64,000 nucleotides of DNA from Welwitschia mirabilis (GCA_051453625.1 JBOZIK010000001.1:189059515-189123514); one strand, 5' to 3'. Positions 49,401 to 61,935 are shown, counted from the stretch's first letter. The notes: generated by a model from the letters alone, not told the origin. A program made the numbers and translations.

Positions 49401-50162
49401 TAAGTTGAGAAAATCTCTTTTTACTGACAACTTGTCATGAAGTAATTTCATCTACATTGAGATCTTTTTATTCTATTTTCAATTTAATCTAATTGCCTTT
49501 ATTATTATTTAAATCATATTTCTTAGGATTTCTAACATACCTTTCTTGTTTATCTCTTAATTTTTCTTGACTATTATTATAGATTATAGATATCCTTGTC
49601 TTTGCTATTTGGCTTTAAGGGTGCCTTCCTTCTAGTTAGAATAATGAAATCTTAAAAGTTAAAATGAATATGCATAGATAACATAAAATTATGCATCAAA
49701 ATACTAAAAAATAAAACTATTAATGTATATTGAGATTGAATCATTGTTTTAAAAATAAAGTTTTACTAAAGAACTAGCTAAGATGGTTAGATCACCAACT
49801 AGCTTAGTTTAAATTTTATGGATCTTGATAAGAAAAACAAATAATTTGAATAATATGAATTGAAGACAATCATTTTATTATTATATTAAAGTATACATTT
49901 TTAAATGGAAGAAATAGTGCACACCTAAAACAAGGATACTACTAAAAGAGTACTTATTTTTAAGCACAACTAATTATCTTAGATTATATTTAGCTACATA
50001 AACTAGAGTAAGATAAATAGATGTTACTTTTTCAAGAAGCACAATAGGTCATAATATGTTTTAGCATGCAAAAAAAATAGCATAGCATTTTAAGAATATT
50101 TTTAGTTTTCTATTAATAATAATGCTAAACATTTAACCTTTACATATTCATATGAAATTTTA
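46446..50162. other. Unassigned AT-rich region
   Basis: No recognisable gene. The longest frame (48375-48653, 92 codons, with several Cys/His residues but no regular spacing) has no match I can name. A short palindromic cluster with AGCAC...GTGCT lies near 48753-48771. Confidence 0.4.
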
Positions 50163-50381
50163 CTAATAATTATTTTCCTTTGTAAATAGCACTAGAATTG
50201 GAAAAGATGTCGATGACTCCTTTTCACGATGCATTACAACTTCCTCTAGTAGACTTATAACTAAATAACTGTTATTAGTTTTTTTTCTTGTTAAAAAATT
50301 CCCTTTCCTATGATGACCCACCTCTTTATACCTTTCTATTCTTACCTTTATGTTAAATAGTTTTGTATCTTGCTTTACCAA
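50163..50381 (-). pseudogene. Probable copia gag zinc-knuckle fragment
   Basis: This 72-codon - strand frame contains RYKEVGHHRKGNFLTRKKTNN, which fits the copia gag zinc knuckle (C..CG..GHHRK.C) with the cysteines changed. Strand and order agree with the gag core at 52150-52683, though the distance is longer than usual, so they may be one element with an insertion or two different ones. Confidence 0.45.
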
Positions 50382-52149
50382 ATTAGCTACATGAAAGAGG
50401 TTGTTGATCTATTCTTCCTCTTTGTTCTTATGCCATACAACATTGGTATCTATAGTAGTTATTTAACTAACACACTAACATAATAACATAGTATTACTAA
50501 CTAATTTAGATAATGTATATACATTTAGAATTATTTAAGTGGTAAAACATATTAACATCTAGTAAAGATTTACATAGATATTTAAATTCATAACTTGAGC
50601 ATGGGGAAGCTAATAAGAATAAAGTATATGTATATTTTCATTAAGTTTTAATGTGTTTTGATGCTAACTGAGTTTACTTATTATCTAAATTTATTGTTAA
50701 TGTTACTCATATGTTAATAGTTAGTATATTGAATTTATTATAACCAATACCCATTACAAGTACAAATGTCATTTGGTTTGAGGACAAAGGAAAATAAAGA
50801 ATAAGCTAAAATATAGGGACAGTATTATTAACATAGCTATTTTGGAAAGCAATAAGAGGAACGAATAATAGAAATATTTAAAAAAAATGATATAGATAAC
50901 TAAGGCTAGTTATAAGGGATCATATTTAAGAAGGAGAGGGATAACAATAATGCTTGGATACAGACTTACTAGAGGAAGCTTTAGTGCATCCCTATAAATG
51001 AATGGCATGCATATTTCCTCAATCTAATGACACTTGCAAAAGGAAATACTAATTTAATTAGTTATCTTATTCATACTTGTTTTATTACAACATAAGTATT
51101 AATAAAAAGACTAAAAGGTTATCTTCTATATTGTTTCTATATTAAGTTTACTTGAAAAAGTAGGTTTATGTTTATTTCTTCTATTTATGTAGTTAAACAT
51201 AAGTTATTTTTAGCCATAGTATTGCTTTAGATGCTTTCTATTATTTTTCTCTTTACAATGTATATGATGTACATAAGTGAAAATGTGTTAATATTTAACC
51301 TCAGATATTTAGTTTGACTTTTATTAGGAATTTATCTTGATAATGAAATTTGTATTAAGTTGGTTATCAATCTAACCATCTTAAATAGTTTCTAGTAAGC
51401 CTTTATTTTTAATAAATAATAAAATATGGAGTTTAAGTTAATAATTTTACATTTTTAGTACTTAAGTGCATATCTTTACAGTATTTGTACATATTTATAG
51501 TGATGAAATCTTATAATCTCAAATAACTTTATCCATAAAGATTTTTAGCCTTCATATTATAACTAATAATTATTTAAATAAGAAGATTCCAAAATTAATA
51601 TCATCCTAAACTTGAATCCTGATTGTGACACAAAGAATTTTTATGATTATCTATCTTTTAATAATTTCTAATTTGTTCTACAAATTTATTAATATTTAAT
51701 TATGCATAATGCTTTATCATATTTGATAAGAAATAATATAGAGCTTGTTGGAATTTTGTACAATACTAGGTCAATAGCTTATTAGGATTTTATTTAATAT
51801 ATTATTGAGAAATACTAAATAAATAGATAGTTTTATGAAAATATTTTATCAAACATTTTTAATATTTTCTAGAATTTATTAAGAATTACTTTTATAAAAA
51901 TAATTTAATCAATTTCTTAAAAACTTGTACAAGTGTTATAACTAGAAGTTTTTAAAGATTTTATAAAAGCATGAAGTTGATCAATTTTTAATAAGAATAT
52001 GTCAACTGAAGTTTTATCAAGACTTTGTTAATATCTATAGAATAATTTATAATATGGATCGTAATAGTAACTAATAACATGAAATTTGAAAATAATATTT
52101 AAGATCCTCCGATCTAAACATCCACTTATGTAAGGGTAAGTTCATATTA
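50382..52149. other. Unassigned AT-rich region
   Basis: No gene or repeat recognised. It lies between two gag fragments on the same strand and could be an insertion or decayed gag. Confidence 0.4.
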
Positions 52150-52683
52150 TGCTAATGTTCTAAAGAGTTATCCTAAAAAGAGTAAGGGTAATATCTATGA
52201 CCTTAAAGGATTTCATAAGGGATTTTTGAATTTAGAAAGTGATATTATTATTCTTAATTTTGTATTCTAGATCTTTTATCTCCTTGACTATATCTTTTAA
52301 TCTTTAGAAATTGACTTTTATAGTATCATCATTTTTCATCTCCATATTATTAAATTAGGTTCTTAGCTTTTATAACCTAATGGCCTTAATGTTTTCATGT
52401 TATTGATATACTTTATTTAATCTTATCTATAAACTATAGGTCGAATTAGACTTGCTTACTTTCTTAAGTTCATTATCAAGCATACTAGAGTGGATGATTA
52501 TGATAGCCTTACAATATTTCCTTTTACAGCCTTTATAATCTTTAGGATCATATTTAAGTTTTGCATAGGAAAATCAACTTTATTATAATCCCAAACCTCC
52601 TTAGATTTAAGGTAGATGTTAATTATTCTTTTCCATACTTCACAAACATCCACATTGTTTTAGGTTAGCTTATTCTCGTCCAT
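52150..52683 (-). pseudogene. Copia gag (UBN2-type) fragment
   Basis: ATG at 52683 begins MDENKLT. It is followed by VWKRIINIYLKSKEVWDY, which matches the start of copia-type gag (a W, then Y.KS..LWD-like pattern). After a frame change, CKAIIIIHSSMLDNELKKVS, IRLNKVYQ, KLRT and FNNMEMKNDDTIKV, then RLKDIVKEI, follow the UBN2 order (Ala-Ile repeat, LY..., L..L.M..G.S...H...F). Several Q and W codons are stops. No LTR was found nearby. Confidence 0.65.
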
Positions 52684-53299
52684 TATTTAAAGATGTAATA
52701 TTTAAGAACCTAGAGTTAGAATAAGAGTAAGTTAATAATTTAACTTAAGAAGAAGCTTAATATGAATATTTTTTAGAAATTAATCAAGATTGTAGAAAAT
52801 TAAAACTTGTGACGGCCTAAATTATCCAAAATTTGATAAGAAAAAGATCAAGATTAAGAGTAGAACTTAGATAAGAACTTGATTGAATTAAGAGCTAAAT
52901 AGAAATTATAATATAAGAACTTAATGAGAATCAATTATGAATTAGACAAGAATTACATCAAAACTAGTTATGACTTAGATATAATTTAGGACATAATAAC
53001 TAAATTGGATACAAATTAGAATTCTATGGAAATTAGAATCAAGAACTAAATTGTATTTTATCAAGAATTAGACAAAGACATCAAGCACTTGATAAGGACT
53101 CTAATATCATACTAAGGTTCCAAGAATTTAAGATGGCATTAAAATATTTTATTAATCTAAAGATATTTCAAACTAAATAATATTTGTATTTTCAAATAAA
53201 TAAATAAGTCGAAGGTTGAATATTTTAATTTTATAACTAATAAAATCAATCTTTAAAAAAGAGGAACTAGTATTAAGCTGAAGAAATTAAAATATTGCA
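52684..53299. other. Unassigned AT-rich region
   Basis: Degenerate short repeats containing AATTAGACAAGAATT-like strings at about 52900-53080, with no coding signal. Confidence 0.4.
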
Positions 53300-54210
53300 G
53301 AAAACATATGAAGTTAGGATTTGGGGTTATAGTAGATAATTCTTTACATTCTTTAGGCATGCCTTTGGAAACATGTCTAAAACAAATGATACATAATTTT
53401 AAATCATTGTCTTTAGTTATGGTTTTCATTGTACGTGCTCTTCCTCATGTGGAATTTTTGACTTATAATATAGATAAGTATGAAGCCGAAGGTATTTGAG
53501 TTTCATTAGTATAGGATTTAAGGAATGAATATCTTTTAATTTAATTTGAAAGATCTTAATAAAAATATAAGGCATTTTGAACCCTGGTATCAAAGGTTAA
53601 TAATATCTTTATATCTTTAAATAACTAGAGAGTTGATTTTTAATTCTGAAAAGGTTATGCATGTAATGTTTCTAACATTGGTAGAGTTTCCTTAATTTCC
53701 TCTCTAAATGAACTATTGTTTAGAACTAATCATAGGAAAACTGTAAAACATTAGATGTTTGGAAAAAATGCATGGCTACTAAGTCCATTCCATTTGATGG
53801 ATAGGCATTGATAAGAGTCTAGATTAACCATTTTCATAAGATCTTAAACCCACTTACTACAATTGAATAATAATAGTGCAAATATCATTTATTATTCTAC
53901 TATGACACATATTACTACTTCAAAAGAGAGGAACGCTTAAAAATATAGGTATTTTAGCTTTGATAACACAAAAGAAAACATTATTACTAATAGTTCAATC
54001 TTAAAATGTCCCTTAGACATTTGCTTTAGAAATTTCAAATGGACATATTATTCTTAATTTGGCTTATTCCCATCCTAAGGTTCATTTGAGCATTACTCCA
54101 TATCTATAGTTAACTAATAGTTTTGGTGCTTTAGCTAACTTACTAGTTACAAAAAACTCAATTAAAATCAAGGAGGATCCCTTTACAATGTCATCATCAA
54201 GTATGTATCA

Positions 54211-54960
54211 TAGAATGTTGAAGGCCTAATATATGTAAAGAACACTTATGATATTGAATACCTTACTTCTCTCATGTTCATTTTTATAACTCTTCAAGAA
54301 GTTGTGTTGTGGTGTAGCATTATATATTAGATTTAATATCATTAATTACTTATCTCAAATACTGATTTTTAAGCATGAAAAGGGCCATGGTGTTATTACT
54401 CTTTTTGTTCATCATTAGTGGTACTAAAATATTTCTAATGTTGAAATTAGTAAAAACTATTTTGATTTAGCATTAATTTTTAAAATTTCTTTTTTAACAT
54501 TCTAACTATTTATGCTCTAAGTAAGCCTTATTAAAGGGCTACGTTATGGAAATCTCATCCAACTTAAACTTCATCCTCTTAATTTGATTATTATTGTATA
54601 TTTTACTATGGTGGAATTTTCAAATGATAGAAGTCTTCCTTTGGGATTATCTCTACATTCTTAGAAGTTACATGCTTCAATTAGATTCAAAATGAAATTC
54701 TAGTTGCATGATGTTATTAATAATTATTTGTATGAATCTTCCTCCTAATTTACTTAATCTAATCATCACTATGATTCTAGCTTTATGTTTTCTAGAATAG
54801 ATCACTAATTATATTTCAAGTATGCTTTCTCTTATCCTCAAGCTAGTGAATATAATATTGTCTAAGTACTTTATTATACTCTATTATTCAATCATTTTTC
54901 TATTTCAGTTCTTCCTCTCATGCCTGTTGAGAGTTATAGTGTTTTGCATAATATTTTTTT
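54211..54960 (+). pseudogene. LINE apurinic-type endonuclease remnant
   Basis: It begins at a stop replacing W in the WNVEGL motif, then DIEYLTS and FITLQEVVLW hold the metal-binding Glu region. Near 54788-54806 FSRIDH matches the SRIDYIF motif of the endonuclease end. This nuclease nicks target DNA to prime LINE insertion. Broken by many stops. Confidence 0.65.
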
Positions 54961-55225
54961 TTTTTTAAACACTATGTTGTTTAAATATTAAAATTTCAAG
55001 AATATCTACATCCAAACTTATAATGCTACTCCAATATCTTATGTCTCTTTAAGATATATTTCTTAGTTTGAAAATAGCCTTTTTATAACATAATAATTAG
55101 TTAGAGCAATTTGCCAAACTTTTAAGATTAAGGAACAAGACATTTGGAGATGAATTCATAAGCATTTCTCTTGGAATTAGGATAAGGCTATTCATGGTAC
55201 TTATTCAAATGGAAAGCTTAACCTT

Positions 55226-55576
55226 ATGTGGAAAAGTATATTAGAGTTAAAAGAACTTAAGCATTATCATCTCATGGGTGCTCACTTAAAAGATAGGCTG
55301 AATGGGCCCATAATTAAAATTCTACTTTTAGAGAATTTTTTAACTTATTTGAGAGAATACTTATCCATACTACTATTAATAATATTTGCCAAGATGATCA
55401 ATCCTTTAATCATCCTGAAGATAGTTTTTAGAAAAATATATAGAAATATTTTTATTAAAGATCTCATCTTCCTAAGTTATTTAGATATGGTTATATATAT
55501 GACTACTCCTATGAATATTAATATTTTGATAGATAATTATTCACCTTCTATTAAATATGTGTGTCAAGATTTATGA
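55226..55576 (+). other. 116-codon frame between LINE endonuclease and RT
   Basis: The longest open stretch of the LINE (frame opening MWKSILELKELKHYH). It corresponds to the linker region between endonuclease and RT, which is variable. I recognise no motif in it. Confidence 0.35.
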
Positions 55577-55749
55577 AATATGTTTTCTAGTACTACTTTA
55601 GGAATTGATCATTCTCTAACTAAGTTCTACAAATCAACTTAGGATTTTTTAAATGTAGATCATTGAAAATCTAATGTGAAAGGATTCAATTTGGCTCCAT
55701 AGAATAGTGGCTAAACATAAGGATTATTAAATTGATTCCTAAGTTAAGT

Positions 55750-56860
55750 GATTCTTTATCTTCAAATAATCGGAGGCATATTACTTGATTATTTGTTCAT
55801 CACCAAATTATGAATAAAGTAACTGCAAATAAACTTAAGTCTTTTCTTGATCATTTAGTATTAATAAAACAAATAGGATTATGTAGTATAAGGAATTTAA
55901 CATGAGAAGAATTTTGATTATCAATGGAGGTCTTAAAGTGGATTCTATTTAGGATAATAAATATTCTCTTCTTCAACTAGGTTTTTCTAAAGCTTAAGAA
56001 AAAATAAGTTGGGAGAACCTCTTTAAGATTCTAGATCACATGTAGTTAAGAAATTAATTTATTTAAAATATTAAGCTTTCTTTTGCTAATGAAACTCCTA
56101 TGCTTTTAATGACTAGCACTAGATCTAAGATCCTTTCTCTACAATACTATACTTGATAAAGTTATTACTTTTCTCCTTATTTTTTATTATATCTTTAGTA
56201 GGTTTAGCTCACTTGCTTAGATAGTTTGAATGTGACAGTCTATTATAAAGAATTGATTTAGTTGGTAGTTCAAAATCTCTTATTTTGAACTACTGATGAC
56301 GTTTACTATTAGAATGTTTTATGTAGATTTTGCTTCCAAAATTAATTGGAATAAGTCTAAGATTATTACCAATTAATAATACATAATCAATGTTTAAAAC
56401 TTAGGCATTCAAATTACTTGGGTTCCACAAAAGAATACCTTTAGTTTATTGAGGATTTTTGCTTTTCCTGTAGCTTTATAAGATTTACATTAGAAGATTG
56501 TATTAAGACAATTAAGGACAAAGTCAAGAAATGATACAATAAATCATTAACCTTACCAGGGCATTAGGTATGACTGAAAAATATTCTTTTAGTTGTTTTA
56601 ATTTGCTTTTCAAGATTTATGATTCATTTAACCAAAGCTTTTCGTGTATATACATCCATACTTTCTACTATTTTTTGGCATACTCAACCTATTAAAAGAT
56701 GGTTTTCAAGAAGTTTCTTAAACAAAATATATTCTTTTGGTGGAGTCAAGTGGTCTTGGAATTCCACATTTTTCATAAGTAAGATCTTGCTTTTGTCATT
56801 TAAATGGTCATTCATGCCTATTCTAATCCTCAAATTTGAAAAAACTAAAATTTAAGATGC
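55750..56860 (+). pseudogene. LINE reverse transcriptase, broken
   Basis: RRHIT followed by IMNKVTANKLKSFL and KQIGLCSIRNLT match the RT opening (R.I.L.N..YKI..K..ANRL and Q.GF...R.I.). The segment near 56105-56190 matches the STRSIRQGCPLSP region. TTDDVYY at about 56288-56308 stands at the YADD catalytic site. FASKINWNKSK follows, as in L1 RTs, and later blocks resemble YLG and the IRNFLW thumb region (KRWFSRSFLNK near 56690-56730). Confidence 0.78.
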
Positions 56861-57439
56861 AATTATAGGTGACTTTTAGGTAGGCTAGGTAGCCTTTATG
56901 TATTTCCAATCATCTCTATATTTTATTTAATCAAAAGTTAATAATACAAGCACTGTTGGTTCCTTCAAGATTCTATTAGATTGTTGGTTGAAGCGGAGAT
57001 ATTCATTATGAATTTATCAATTTCCTTATGATCACTCTACTATTACTAAGCTTCTAGTTTTCCATAGTATTTTATTTAATACATGAAATGTTTAGCATTG
57101 ATTAGTTAAAAGTACAAAGGAAAAGGGTTCTATTATTATAGTAATTTTGAACAATGGAATAATCATGTTATGCTTACTTCAACTTAGTTTCATATTGGTA
57201 TGTAATTTCACTCACTTTGGACAAGTAATTAATCCTCCATCAGTTATGGATTTCTTAGATTTAATTCATTAACAACATTAGTATATAGTAAATATTCTTG
57301 TTAAAGATATTTGTACTCATTTACCTAAGGATATTAATTAGACTAGACTTTTGACAAAGTGGGCTTAGAGAACATGGTCACTTATTCAAAAATATTCAAC
57401 AAGATATGAAAAGCTCTAAACTGCCCCAATGTTACGATT

Positions 57440-57600
57440 TTTCATTTAATCATTTTCTCACCAAGGTCCACCTCTTAGTGAATGTCTACAATGATTTTAC
57501 AGTAAGAAGGTCAAATGTCCATTATGTTAAAGTGCTAAGCCTTTTTGGCATTGTCTATACAAATTTGTTTGAACTTAACATTTAGCTACATTATTTTAAG
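57440..57600 (+). pseudogene. LINE zinc-finger (zf-RVT) remnant
   Basis: KCPLC, ten or so residues, then FWHCLYKFV resembles the CPLC...E...HL...C zinc-binding domain found after plant L1 RTs. It occupies the correct position about 600 bases after the thumb. Confidence 0.65.
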
Positions 57601-58113
57601 TGCAACTTTAAATACCTTGTCTTAACTTTCTAGGTGATCTCCAATTGGATTACATGCAATAGAAAAGAAAAATTGTCAATATGTTCTTGTACTTTTCAAT
57701 CTTTAAATCAGCTTTGAAAGATGAGATTCTTCAAGTTATTCTGAGGTGCCAATGCAAAAATACATTTAGGAGATATCATTCTCAAATCTTTGTCTATACC
57801 AAAACTTCAACTAATGCCACAAAATCAACAAATTCTTCTAGAGGTTCAATATTTGAAGCATTTGATAAATGCTAACTGGAAGTCCAAATTGATTACTTTG
57901 GTTCTATATTATTTTATCCTTACTTTTTTGTAGTTACAATTGGCTACTTTATATTTTTTAAAAAAAGTCTTACCTCTCTTTCTTATGTTTATTTTATATG
58001 TAAAGATTATGTTGCTAAGGTGAGGGCCTCAAAGGTCTCTTTTTATATCTCTCTATAACCATATTGTATATGTTTCTATTTCTTTAATGAGATATCTATT
58101 TTCCCCAAAGAAA

Positions 58114-58239
58114 AAGAATTTTACCAGCTTGAATATTCAAAAAAACTTATTAAAAAGGAATTTTACAAGTTTAAACATTGCAAAAAACTTATTCAAAAGG
58201 ACTTTCACATTAATTAACATTTGTAATATCAATCAACCA
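58114..58239 (+). repeat. 42-base tandem repeat (about 3 units)
   Basis: Units are 42 bases and therefore translate as a 14-residue repeat (NFTSLNIQKNLLKR, NFTSLNIAKNLFKR, then a diverged third). It sits immediately after the LINE tail. The open frame 58087-58320 comes from this periodicity; I do not call it a gene. Confidence 0.75.
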
Positions 58240-58416
58240 CGAAGGCATATTAGAAATAAGACCTTAAAATCAAAAGCTTTTGAAGTAACAAAACAACGTA
58301 TAGTTTGGATGAGCATATGATATTAATAATTCTGGTGATTAATTCAAAACTCAACAAAACATTTAAAAAATTTATTTGAAAAAAGGCACAACTCTCAAAG
58401 ATGAAAGTCAATAATC

Positions 58417-58500
58417 TGAACGTGACTTGCAGAACTTTGGACATTAACCGAGATCTAAACGTCACCTATAGAACTTTGGATTTTAATCAAGATTTGATAA
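58417..58500 (+). repeat. About 40-base direct repeat
   Basis: Two units share AACGT.AC....AGAACTTTGGA...TTAA with 39-40 base spacing. They lie directly left of the small gap 58502-58511. Confidence 0.6.
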
Positions 58501-58511
58501 GNNNNNNNNNN

Positions 58512-59620
58512 AAAGAAAAATGGTTTTTCTTTGGTAATGCAGTATACTATTAAATGACTGTGATAAATTGTCCAAGAGCAGTGACAAAAACGGGAGTTCG
58601 AATCCTGGAGGATTTCTGCAGACGTGGAATAGGAACTCGGTTGAAGGGCCTCTGGATTAAAGCTACAGGAACCTGACAGCGTTTCTTAATATTATGCCCT
58701 GGAGATTCCTGATTTAGCAGAAAGGGCCTAGAACTCTTGGACAGGACCTCAAGGGCAGAATGAATTCGGGTATTGGGAAGCAAGGAAAAGGAACTAGGAC
58801 TGGATTAAGAAAGGCGTAAGGATATCAGACGAGAAAACAGAAAGGTCTTAAGCTAGGAACTTTACCCGCTGCACTTCTGCCAACACTCTCCATGCTTTAT
58901 ATGTGTTATGTAATCTTCCAGATTATGTCATACACTAAAACTGCCGACTTAGATTTGCAATTTCTGGGGAAAAAATAGACGCAGGTAAGCATGGTTTAAC
59001 CACGCTCAATTTGGCACCTTTTCCGTAATTGTCTCCAGAGATTCCTTCATCTTCAATTTCGGGATATTGTCTATTTCGTTTTCTTTGTTTACAATCGCTC
59101 AATTGTTATTGCAAAACGAAAATCTCTTTGTTTACGTTTTATCAAGAAGAAGTAGCAATGAAGAATGGAATGTAGTGTAGAAATTGTTTGACGAGTCATA
59201 CGTACGTTCATTTACTCTAATAACATGACAAACTCTGAAAATTTCACTGCGTTATCGATCCACAGTCCCGTCTCTCATCCGTCTCTCATCCGCCATCAGT
59301 AACAATTCCATCGAATTCTTGAGATGCTCGGCGGCATGTATTTAAGACATGCATAAGATGGCAACGAAGCTCAGAGATAACGAAGCCTTTCTTCATGCGA
59401 TTGCTTAGTCTGTTATTGCCTCTTGAGAGCTTCAGGTAGGTGTGCATTGGTGACAGATCTAAGACAGCCAGCGGCACTGTTTGTAGATTGTTCCAGATGT
59501 AATATTTGCAGAATGCTTTCCTTTCCTTTTGCGAATTCGCAGAAGCGCTAACAAAGGGGAAAGCATTTTGAGTCTTTAAGGCGCATCGTATTCTGTGTTC
59601 TTTCCAAACTAGGTATCCAA
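58512..59620 (+). promoter_or_regulatory. Upstream region of reductase pseudogene (non-repetitive island)
   Basis: This region is visibly richer in G and C, with many CpG dinucleotides, unlike the rest of the window. It contains no transposon signature. A TATA-like TATTTAAG lies at 59339-59346, about 280 bases before the ATG, and a 12-base tandem duplication (CCGTCTCTCATC) is near 59268-59290. It probably represents the promoter and 5' untranslated region of the ancestral gene. Short - strand frames at 58550-58783 and 59286-59477 are not supported. Confidence 0.5.
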
Positions 59621-60030
59621 ATGCAGGCGAATTCTAACGCAGTGGAAAGCAACTCCCAGTGTTTCTCCAGAATTGATAACATCTCTGAGCTCTTCACTCA
59701 CCGCAGGGGAGATTTAAGAAAGCTTATGGAATCCGCTTGTGTAATCAAAGACAATTCGCACTACTTCGGGGCCCTCGCCATGTCAATCGTTCTCCTGGTT
59801 TCTTGCATCGTGTTTTTGGTTCGGCGGAGGCTGGGATCTGCGCCTCCCAAGCTACCGACACCACCACACCGCATGTCAAGCCCAAGCCTGAGGAAGACAT
59901 AAATAAGGTTACCATTTTCTCGGTACTCAGACTGAAAATTGCTGAAGATGTGATCAAGGCATCAGCCGCAGAAGCCAAGTTAGTGCTGCCTTTCACATGC
60001 AAGTCGAAAAGGAAAAAGGGTCAAAGGCAA
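59621..60030 (+). pseudogene. NADPH-cytochrome P450 reductase, N-terminal fragment
   Basis: The intact gene encodes the ER-anchored flavoprotein that passes electrons from NADPH to P450 enzymes. The ATG at 59621 opens MQANSNAVES, as in yew-type reductases, followed by SRIDNISELF. A membrane anchor spans residues 48-67 (YFGALAMSIVLLVSCIVFLV), then RRR. A frame change near 59868-59876 is needed to read on as VKPKPEEDINKVTIF, and further one-base shifts surround the FMN phosphate-binding GTQT (59922-59933). AEAK of the next helix follows, then similarity fades. No FAD or NADPH domain exists downstream. The breaks and missing exons make this a pseudogene or a captured first exon. The - strand frame 59745-60002 and the other + frame 59737-60171 are shadows or parts of it. 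Confidence 0.8.
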
Positions 60031-60179
60031 GAATTTTTCAACAAGATTTTGAAAAACAGTTTTTTTAAAATCTTGGAAGATATGTCAGGAATGTGTCTTC
60101 TCTTGTGCGTTAAAAATACAAGCCTTTGTTTTATTACAAAAGTTTGTAGATCATTAAAATACTTTTATTAGACTTTAAC

Positions 60180-60639
60180 GATATTGAATATTCTTGGCTT
60201 GGTTTTGAAAGCAAGCATCAATATTATAAATGTCTATAAATATTTATTAGACTTCCTAAGATATGCTTTTCGATAAGATAAAACAAGAATTTGGAATATT
60301 AATGGAATTTGCTATGGTGACCTTAATGTCATAAATTGATTTTCCTTTAGTTTTTAAGTGCATTAGATTTTTATAAACTTTACTAAGTGAAGCAGTGAAA
60401 TTAGACACTTGCCAATAAGGTGTAATTCATTAAGTAAAGGAGGATGAAAAGCCTAACACTAAAACTAATCCCATAGAGCTTTACCTTCCTTGTACCAATG
60501 AACTAATAATATGTAAGGAAGTAGAAAGGTATCTAAGATAGAGGCATGTCATGAACATGAAGTATCAGTCTTCAATACAAAAAAAAAGAAGGTGGTGGAT
60601 TCCTCACTAGACAAGAAAGTAATTAGAACAAATGGATGT
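60180..60639. other. Unassigned AT-rich sequence
   Basis: Between the reductase fragment and the copia remnant. Composition returns to very AT-rich, and no LTR end or coding motif is recognised. Confidence 0.4.
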
Positions 60640-61555
60640 TTTAAAATAAGTGAAATGGTAATCGAACACTTAATAAGCATAAGGCCATAATGGTTTTAAA
60701 AGGATTCAAATTGAACCATAAAAATAACTATACAAAAGTATTTGCATTAACAAAACATAATAGATAATTCAAACATTAGTTGCATTGGTAGCACAATAGC
60801 ATTGAAATATTCATTAGCTTGGTATGAAGGCAACATTCCTAAATGGAGATCTTGAAGGGGATATTCACATGGCCTAGTCTAAAGGCTTTAAGGTAAATAA
60901 ACAAGACCAAAAAAATTGTAGATCAATAAAGTTATTTTATGATCTAAAATAGGCTCTTCGTGCATGATACATTAAGATATTTCTTAGTGAAGATGAGTTT
61001 GATATATCTAAATACCAATATACTAATTTACTCTTATTTAATAAATGTGTAAAACATAATAGCAGATATCTTATTTATATTATGAACAATATCTTAATCA
61101 TTAGATAAAATGAAAGGAGCATTATAAAGGTAAAGAATAACCCCATAAATAATTTTGAAATAAAAAATATGGGATCAATGACATAATGTCTTAATGTGAT
61201 ATTGAATCAATAAAAGAATTAAATTTCATAGAATTAGTCAAAGTACATTGATGATATGTTGTAGAAATTTAACCAAAAGAATGAAATAATAATGTCTATA
61301 GTAATGGGAAAAAATATAAAGTTAATTACTAATGAAGAATCATTATATGTAAACAAATCATGATATTGCAAATTGCATCAAGATCTAATACATGTCATGA
61401 ATATTTAACTTGGTATATCATATTTAGTTGGAATATGTGTGAGACACATGAAGGGACTAAAATGAAATCACTAGAAGATAATAGTAATACTTTTTAACTA
61501 TTTAAAGAAAGTGACATAGTTTTAATTCTATTTTAATAAGATGATGAATTTAAGC
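60640..61555 (+). pseudogene. Copia reverse transcriptase (RVT_2) remnant
   Basis: VLKGFKLNHKNNYTKVFA corresponds to LVAKGF.Q..GIDY.ETF. Then MKTTFLNGDLEGDIHM-type sequence at about 60815-60880 matches the DVKTAFLNGDL.E.IYM block. ALRA.YIKI, LIYIMNNILII (at the YVDD site, catalytic residues changed) and NNFEIKNMGSM (F.MKDLG.M) follow in copia order. SKYIDDML.KF and SYLVGICVRHMK (Y.VG..SR.M) lead to the RNase H part. All are interrupted by stops; no LTRs are recognised. Confidence 0.82.
61355..61554 (+). repeat. 200-base segment repeated at 63801-64000
   Basis: Only six mismatches over 200 bases with 63801-64000 (97 percent identity). It covers the end of the copia RT region. Confidence 0.95.
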
Positions 61556-61559
61556 TTAG

Positions 61560-61935
61560 ATCTTTCTCAAATTTAGATTTTAGAGATTTTTAGAATATTA
61601 GATTTAACAATATCTTCAAGCCAAAGTGGAAAAATAATTTTATAGTTTCATATGCTAAAATGGAATATACTCTAGCATTTGAAATAAATTTGGAAGTTCT
61701 TCACAAAAGAAAGTTATTAAGGTTGAACATTTTCCATAAAAAAGAGATACATAAGCTATATGTGGATAATGAATTTCCAATTCATATGAAAATGGATATA
61801 TGTTTTATAATGGAATGAAGAACATTGCAATAAAAGTCCACATAATAAAAGAACATTTTTTAGAATTATATGACAATAATATAGTTCATTTCATTGATAA
61901 ATTAGACTACAGATATTCTAACAAGTCATCTAGTA
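61560..61935 (+). pseudogene. Copia RNase H remnant, first copy
   Basis: Contains FHKKEIHKLYVDNE-like sequence aligned with the L.CDN..AI block of copia RNase H, then the HIKEHFLELYDNN segment (family H...R...). A second copy of the same DNA follows at 61975-62345. Confidence 0.65.

Larger units (their letters stand above)
53300..58118 (+). mobile_element. L1-type LINE, decayed
   Basis: Endonuclease, reverse transcriptase and zinc-finger segments occur in the order typical of plant L1 LINEs. They end in a 3' region with TTTCTTTAATGAGAT and TTTTCCCC followed by an A-rich tail (58107-58118). The 5' limit is uncertain: the frame 53308-53499 may belong to ORF1 but shows no clear domain. Every domain is frameshifted. 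Confidence 0.78.

Noticed and set aside
58575-58610. Possible tRNA gene at GAGTTCGAATCCTGG
   Set aside because: The T-loop-like TTCGAATC is present but the flanking bases do not form a T stem, and no A box lies at the right distance.
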